A stretch of 9,915 bases of DNA from Chloroflexota bacterium. Its GTDB lineage: Bacteria > Chloroflexota > UBA6077. The notes beneath the pieces were generated by a model. The model was not told where the DNA came from. It saw nothing but the letters and a program-made list of their open reading frames with translations, and made no database searches. The position numbers and the translations under genes are program-made. The stretch is taken from contig JAJZQR010000194.1 of NCBI GenBank assembly GCA_021806765.1, positions 1-9,915 of the forward strand, given 5' to 3'. Positions 6,244 through 9,915 of the stretch are shown piece by piece (positions within the stretch are counted from its first letter, which is position 1; the number at the start of each line of letters is the position of its first letter).

Positions 6244-6268
6244 GAAATCGATTTCAGAACACGTTTTC
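6244..6268 (+). promoter_or_regulatory. Two tandem LacI-family operators
   Basis: GAAATCGATTTC (6244-6255) is a perfect 12-bp palindrome with central CG. GAACACGTTTTC (6257-6268) is a second half-matching copy with five of six pairs and the same central CG; the centres are 13 bp apart. Both fit the LacI-family pattern of an A/T-rich inverted repeat around a CG step. They begin at the predicted transcription start, where a bound repressor would block initiation or early elongation, so autoregulation by the next gene is likely. Confidence 0.7.
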
Positions 6269-6291
6269 ACAAGACTAGAAACGAGGTGTCG

Positions 6292-7308
6292 ATGGCTGTC
6301 GGAAAGACCGAGGAGGTGCGGGGTCTCAAGGCCCTGGCCAAGCTGGCAGGGGTGTCGCCCGCTACCGTCTCGAGGGTGATCAACGATCGGCCCGGCGTGC
6401 GGCCAGAACTGCGCCAGGCCGTGGAGCAAGCGATCCGAGAACATGGTCTGAACCTGGACGTGGCCGCCAGGGCGCTGAAGAGCCGCAAGACCCAGAGGCT
6501 CGCCATTATCACCCCAAGAGCCGGCAATCTGGTCTTCGCCAACCCCTTTTTCACGGAGATCTTGCGGGGCATCACCAGCGTCACCGAGCAACGAGGCTAC
6601 ACTCTGGCCGTGACGACCGCCGCCACCTCTCAGACCCTCTACGAGGTCAATCGCAACCGAAGCTGCGACGGCGTGCTGTTCATCGGCTTCCGCAAGAGCG
6701 TCCCGGAGCCCCGATCCCTGAAAGGCGCCACGGTCCCGGTGGTGACCATCCCGAGGCCCGGCCCCCAGTACAAGCTGCCCTACGTCACCATGGAGGACGA
6801 GGCTGGAGCCTACGAAGCCACCAGCCATCTCATCCAGCGGGGGCACAGACGGATCGCCCTGTTAAACGGGCCACGCACCTCTATCTACAGCATCAACCGC
6901 TTGAGCGGCTACCGGAAGGCTCTGGCCGAAGCCGGCCTCGCCTTCGATCCCTCCCTGGTAACAGACGGGGATTTCGACCACGATGGAGCCTACCGGGCAA
7001 CGCTTCAACTGCTGGACATGGATAAGCCCCCCACCGCCATCTTCGCCACCAGCGACTTCATGGCAACGGGGGCAACCTGTGGCGTGCAGTCCCGAGGGCT
7101 CAGCATACCTCGAGACATCGCCCTGGTCGGATTTGGAAACACAGCCATCTGCACTCACATCACCCCCATGCTCACCAGTGTAGATGAGCAGCTGCAGGAA
7201 CTGGGGGTTCAGGCGGCGACGCTGCTGGTCCGTCTGGCTGAAGGGGAGACGGTGGAAACCACCCAGATTGCGTTGCCGACCAAACTGGTGGTTCGGGAAT
7301 CCTCATAG
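6292..7308 (+). CDS. LacI/GalR-family transcriptional regulator
   Basis: This 338-residue regulator binds DNA as a dimer and responds to a small-molecule effector. Residues about 10-31 are the helix-turn-helix, GLKALAKLAGVSPATVSRVI, very close to the GalR/CcpA type (V-S-x-A-T-V-S-R). The hinge helix contains AARAL (58-62), whose leucine normally enters the central CG of the operator. Residues 68-338 form the periplasmic-binding-protein-like effector domain: RLAIITP, HLIQRGHRRIALLNGP (179-194), PPTAIFATSDFMATG (246-260), IPRDIALVGFGN (272-283). Where most relatives have Asp after GF (GFDD/GYDN), this protein has G282, which may alter effector recognition. GAGG at 6283-6286 favours ATG 6292 over the GTG at 6286. 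It precedes the dehydrogenase genes and likely controls them and itself. The ligand is unknown. Confidence 0.92.
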   Translation: MAVGKTEEVRGLKALAKLAGVSPATVSRVINDRPGVRPELRQAVEQAIREHGLNLDVAARALKSRKTQRLAIITPRAGNLVFANPFFTEILRGITSVTEQRGYTLAVTTAATSQTLYEVNRNRSCDGVLFIGFRKSVPEPRSLKGATVPVVTIPRPGPQYKLPYVTMEDEAGAYEATSHLIQRGHRRIALLNGPRTSIYSINRLSGYRKALAEAGLAFDPSLVTDGDFDHDGAYRATLQLLDMDKPPTAIFATSDFMATGATCGVQSRGLSIPRDIALVGFGNTAICTHITPMLTSVDEQLQELGVQAATLLVRLAEGETVETTQIALPTKLVVRESS

Positions 7309-7310
7309 AC

Positions 7311-7360
7311 AGGACTGAGGACTGAGTAGGGATGTCCCCTCAGTCCTCAGTCCTCAGTCC
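7311..7360. repeat. Inverted heptamer-repeat hairpin before E1 alpha
   Basis: AGGACTGAGGACTGAG (7311-7326) pairs perfectly with CTCAGTCCTCAGTCCT (7339-7354), and the spacer adds GGGA-TG-TCCC (7329-7338), giving a 16 + 4 bp stem. The arms are 7-nt tandem units: GGACTGA at 7312 and 7319, and TCAGTCC at 7340, 7347 and 7354. It fills the lacI to E1 alpha spacer and ends about 10 nt before the Shine-Dalgarno site of E1 alpha. No T-run follows, so a simple terminator is unlikely. Confidence 0.85.
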
Positions 7361-7380
7361 CCTGAACGTCGGAGGTGTTC

Positions 7381-8367
7381 ATGGATCTCAACGACGACGA
7401 TCTTATCAAGATGTATCGATGGATGGTGCTGACCCGCACCTTCGACCAGCGGGTGTGCGACCTTCAGCACCAGCGGGGCATCCCAGAGCTGCAGCACGCC
7501 AGCATCGGTCAGGAGGCCGTGGGCGTCGGGGCCTGCTACGGACTGCGCCCGGACGACGTGATCCTCCCCTCCCTCCGCACCAGGGCCGCCTTCCTGCTCA
7601 AAGGGATAAGCCCTGAACGGCAGATGGCCGCCATGTACGGAAAGGCCAGCGGGGCGGGACGGGGCAAGGAAACCAGCCACCACATGGGAGACCGGGAGCT
7701 GGGAGTGGTCGCGGGGAGCGGCGTGGTCGGTGGCTCCATCCCGGTGGGGGTGGGGGTTGCCCTGGCCTTCAAACTCCAGAACAGCGATCGGGTGTGTCTC
7801 ACCTTCTTCGGCGACGGAGCCTCCAACCGGGGCGACTTCCACGAGTCGGCGAATCTCGCCTCCGTGTATAAGCTGCCGGTGGTCTTCGTCTGCGAGAACA
7901 ATCTCTACGCCCTCTCCATGGCCATCGGCCGCCACCTACCCGTACCCAACGTGGCCGATAGGGCGGCCGCCTACGGGATGCCCGGCGTCACCGTCGACGG
8001 CAACGACGTGGTCGCCGTGCACGAGGCGGTGCAAGAGGCCATCACCAGGGCGCGGGCAGGGGAGGGTCCAACCCTGGTGGAGTGCAAGACCTACCGCTGG
8101 CGGGGTCACTCGGAGCGGGACGTGAACCAGGTCTACCGGACCAAGGAGGAGGTCGAGCAGTTCAAGGCCTTCTGCCCCATCAAGCGGCTTCGTGAGCAAC
8201 TGGCCTCCCGCGGCGTCCTGAAGGCCGGGCTGCTGGACGAGATCGACGCCGAGGTGGCCCGGGTGGTGGATCACGCCATCGAGTTCGCCGAGCAGAGCCC
8301 CTATCCATCCCCGGAAGAGGCCTTGAACAACGTCTACGCTAGCTGCAGGGGGACCCAGCCGCGATGA
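7381..8367 (+). CDS. 2-oxo acid dehydrogenase E1 component, alpha subunit (pyruvate/acetoin type)
   Basis: This 328-residue thiamine-diphosphate enzyme subunit pairs with the next gene as alpha2beta2 E1, which decarboxylates a 2-oxo acid (or cleaves acetoin) and loads the acyl group onto E2 lipoate. The ThDP motif runs from GDGASNRGDFHE (144-155) to ENN (172-174), the classical GDG-x26-NN. ELQHASIGQEAVGVG (36-50) and TYRWRGHSERD (237-247) are conserved family segments. At the usual YRxHG or HRGHGH site this protein has LPSLRTRAAFLLKG (62-75): R66 is kept but the usual histidine position is arginine. GGAGG at 7371-7375, 5 nt before ATG 7381, sets the start. The gene ends in an ATGA overlap with E1 beta. 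Pyruvate, branched-chain oxo acid and acetoin are all possible substrates; I cannot decide among them. Confidence 0.9.
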   Translation: MDLNDDDLIKMYRWMVLTRTFDQRVCDLQHQRGIPELQHASIGQEAVGVGACYGLRPDDVILPSLRTRAAFLLKGISPERQMAAMYGKASGAGRGKETSHHMGDRELGVVAGSGVVGGSIPVGVGVALAFKLQNSDRVCLTFFGDGASNRGDFHESANLASVYKLPVVFVCENNLYALSMAIGRHLPVPNVADRAAAYGMPGVTVDGNDVVAVHEAVQEAITRARAGEGPTLVECKTYRWRGHSERDVNQVYRTKEEVEQFKAFCPIKRLREQLASRGVLKAGLLDEIDAEVARVVDHAIEFAEQSPYPSPEEALNNVYASCRGTQPR

Positions 8368-9347
8368 AAGAGATGACCTATCGAGAGGCACTCCACGACG
8401 CCCTCGTCGAGGAGATGCGCCGGGACGGCGCCGTGTTCGTGATGGGCGAGGACATAGGGAAGCACGACGGCACCTTCAAGGTCACCGAGGGGTTGCTGAA
8501 CGAGTTCGGTCCCATGCGGGTGCTGGAGACCCCCATATCGGAATCCGGCTTCATGGGGGCGGCAATAGGGGCCGCCATGATGGGGATGCGCCCGGTGGTG
8601 GAGATCATGTTCGTGGACTTCATCACCATCTCCATGGACCAGATCGTCAACAACGCCGCCAAGATGCGCTACATCTACGACGGTGACATCGGCGTCCCCA
8701 TGGTGGTACGTGCCCCCCAGGGCGCCGGGGTCCGGATGGGGGTCCACCACAGCCAGAGCTTCGAGGCCTGGTTCGCCCACATCCCAGGCCTGAAGGTGGT
8801 GATCCCTTCGACCCCCGCTGACGCCAAGGGGCTGCTGAAGTCGGCCATCCGGGACAACGACCCGGTGATCTTCCTCGAGCACAAGCTGCTGTACAGCACC
8901 AAGGGCTCCGTGCCGGAGGGAGAGCATCTGGTACCCCTGGGCAAGGCTGATGTGAAGCGGGAGGGCAGCGACGTCACCGTCGTCGCCACCAGCTTGATGG
9001 TCCACAGGGCGCTGGCCGCCGCCGAGCAACTCCAGAAGGAGGGGATCTCGGTGGAGGTGATCGACCCTCGGAGCCTCCAGCCCCTGGACGAGGAAACCAT
9101 GGTGGCGTCGGCCTGCAAGACGGGCAGGGTGGTGATCGCCCATGAGGCTCCGGCACCCTACGGCGCCGGCGCCGAGATCGCCACAGTGATCAACCGGGGA
9201 GCTTTCGGATACCTGGATATGCCCATCGAGCGGGTCACCATGCCCTTTGTTCCGGTGCCCTTCTCGCCTCCGCTGGAGGACTATGTGATCCCCAAAGAGG
9301 ACCAGATCGTGGCAGCCGTCAGGCGAACCCTGGGAGTAGCAGTCTAG
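8364..9347 (+). CDS. 2-oxo acid dehydrogenase E1 component, beta subunit (pyruvate/acetoin type)
   Basis: This 327-residue partner of E1 alpha completes the ThDP site. The N-terminal pyrimidine-binding half shows FVMGEDIGKHDGTFKVTEGL (25-44), the catalytic glutamate region LETPISESGF (E60), and the HHSQSFEAWF segment (128-137) with the active-site histidine. MFVDFITISMDQIVNNAAKMR (82-102) is typical of pyruvate/acetoin E1 beta. The transketolase C-terminal half follows, with VEVIDPRSLQPLDEETM (210-226) and GAGAEIA (247-253). The ending, SPPLEDYVIPKEDQIVAA, is standard for the family. ATG 8364 overlaps the alpha stop by 4 nt (ATGA), suggesting translational coupling; only a weak G-rich stretch precedes it. 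ATG 8373 is a less likely alternative. Length is normal. Confidence 0.93.
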   Translation: MKEMTYREALHDALVEEMRRDGAVFVMGEDIGKHDGTFKVTEGLLNEFGPMRVLETPISESGFMGAAIGAAMMGMRPVVEIMFVDFITISMDQIVNNAAKMRYIYDGDIGVPMVVRAPQGAGVRMGVHHSQSFEAWFAHIPGLKVVIPSTPADAKGLLKSAIRDNDPVIFLEHKLLYSTKGSVPEGEHLVPLGKADVKREGSDVTVVATSLMVHRALAAAEQLQKEGISVEVIDPRSLQPLDEETMVASACKTGRVVIAHEAPAPYGAGAEIATVINRGAFGYLDMPIERVTMPFVPVPFSPPLEDYVIPKEDQIVAAVRRTLGVAV

Positions 9348-9350
9348 CCT

Positions 9351-9424
9351 TCAGCAGTCAGCCATCAGCTTTCAGCTGGCGCTGCGAGGGCGCTGATAGC
9401 TGATGGCTGAGAGCTGACAGCTCA
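9351..9424. repeat. Inverted heptamer-repeat hairpin before E2
   Basis: TCAGC recurs exactly every 7 nt at 9351, 9358, 9365 and 9372. Its complement GCTGA recurs every 7 nt at 9392, 9399, 9406 and 9413, with the variant GCTCA at 9420. The two arrays pair as a hairpin: 13 bp (TCAGCCATCAGCT 9358-9370 / 9398-9410), an outer 5 bp (9351-9355 / 9413-9417), and an inner GCGC/GCGC (9379-9382 / 9390-9393). It fills the E1 beta to E2 spacer and ends just before the E2 ribosome binding site. It shares 7-nt periodicity and a TCAG core with the element at 7311-7360. Confidence 0.85.
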
Positions 9425-9435
9425 TGGAGAAGAGG

Positions 9436-9915
9436 ATGGCGTACGAAGTAAGGGTGCCTCAACTGACCCAGACCATGTCCGAGGCCACCATAGCCCGATG
9501 GCTCAAGAGAGAGGGGGAGACGGTCGAGGCCGGAGAAGCTCTCCTGGAGGTAGTGACCGACAAGGCTACCCTGGAAGTGGAATCTCCGGCCGGTGGCGTT
9601 GTGGGAAAGATCCTCGTCCCCGAGGGCGAGGCTCCGGTGGGAACCGTCATCGCCCTCCTGTTGGAGCCGGGGGAGAAGATACCCGTGGAGATGGCGGCCG
9701 CTCCCATAACCGCAGGATCAGCCCGGGTGCCGGTCCCATCCGCAGCCGTGGCGGCTCCTTCAACTGAGACCGCGACTCCGGGCAGACAGAGGGTGTCCCC
9801 CCTGGCCCGTCGGGTCGCCCAGGAACAGGGGGTCGATCTATCCCAGGTGGCTGCCACCGGACCCGGGGGGCTGATAACCGAAGGTGACGTGCGCCGCTAC
9901 CTGGAGTCCCGACAG
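9436..9915 (+). CDS. 2-oxo acid dehydrogenase E2, lipoyl dihydrolipoamide acyltransferase (5' part)
   Basis: The first 160 codons of an E2 core protein are present; the frame is open at the window edge. Residues 1-80 are a lipoyl (biotinyl/lipoyl attachment) domain: VPQLTQTMSEATIARWLKREG, then VVTDKATLEVESP with K43 as the expected lipoylated lysine, and GKILVPEGE. A Pro/Ala-rich flexible linker covers about 86-116. Residues 119-160 form the peripheral subunit-binding domain that docks E1 or E3 (RVSPLARRVAQEQGVDL, GPGGLITEGDVRRYL). The catalytic acyltransferase domain with HxxxDG should lie beyond the edge. GGAG at 9426-9429, 6 nt before ATG 9436, favours it over the in-frame ATG at 9424. The protein accepts the acyl group from the E1 pair just upstream and passes it to CoA. 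Confidence 0.92.
   Translation, partial: MAYEVRVPQLTQTMSEATIARWLKREGETVEAGEALLEVVTDKATLEVESPAGGVVGKILVPEGEAPVGTVIALLLEPGEKIPVEMAAAPITAGSARVPVPSAAVAAPSTETATPGRQRVSPLARRVAQEQGVDLSQVAATGPGGLITEGDVRRYLESRQ

Noticed and set aside
7311..7354. Hairpin as a rho-independent terminator after the lacI-type gene
   Set aside because: The stem is strong but no T-run follows, and a Shine-Dalgarno site and coding sequence begin about 17 nt later; the heptamer structure fits a repeat element better.

Overview
The window is GC-rich bacterial DNA, densely coded, with seven complete protein genes and one gene cut by the right edge. No rRNA, tRNA, CRISPR array or transposase is visible. The gene mix suggests a Chloroflexota-like or similar GC-rich environmental bacterium: a GT4 and a GT9 glycosyltransferase, CorA, an archaeal-type DUF234 ATPase, and a LacI-regulated 2-oxo acid dehydrogenase. 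The small palindromic and heptamer repeats between genes also fit. This is inference; no marker gene is present. The genes use purine-rich Shine-Dalgarno sites, and three promoters carry TACAAT as the -10 box.

Left block (190-3350, plus strand): a GT4 glycosyltransferase, a stand-alone pol-beta-type nucleotidyltransferase, and a GT9 (heptosyltransferase-like) glycosyltransferase with an extra N-terminal cysteine cluster. A 70-bp palindromic repeat separates the last two. The block looks like part of a surface-glycan or glycoconjugate locus, but the acceptors and sugars cannot be read from the sequence.

Middle block (3352-6052): corA on the minus strand ends one base from the GT9 stop. Divergent from it is a two-domain ATPase with a C-terminal DUF234 (PD-(D/E)XK nuclease-like) region. 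The roughly 300-bp spacer between their starts is rich in signals: an extended -10 promoter for corA, a 15-bp near-perfect inverted repeat, and a cluster of GATAC/GTATC repeats that overlaps the probable ATPase promoter.

Right block (6208-9915, plus strand): a strong sigma70-type promoter (TTGACA, 17 bp, TACAAT) is followed by two tandem LacI-type operators with central CG. Then come a lacI-family regulator, E1 alpha, E1 beta (ATGA overlap) and the start of a lipoyl-bearing E2 of a pyruvate/acetoin-type 2-oxo acid dehydrogenase. The layout suggests an autoregulated catabolic operon whose remaining parts (rest of E2, perhaps E3) lie to the right. Two hairpins built from inverted tandem 7-nt units sit just before E1 alpha and just before E2. 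They are the most unusual structures in the window.
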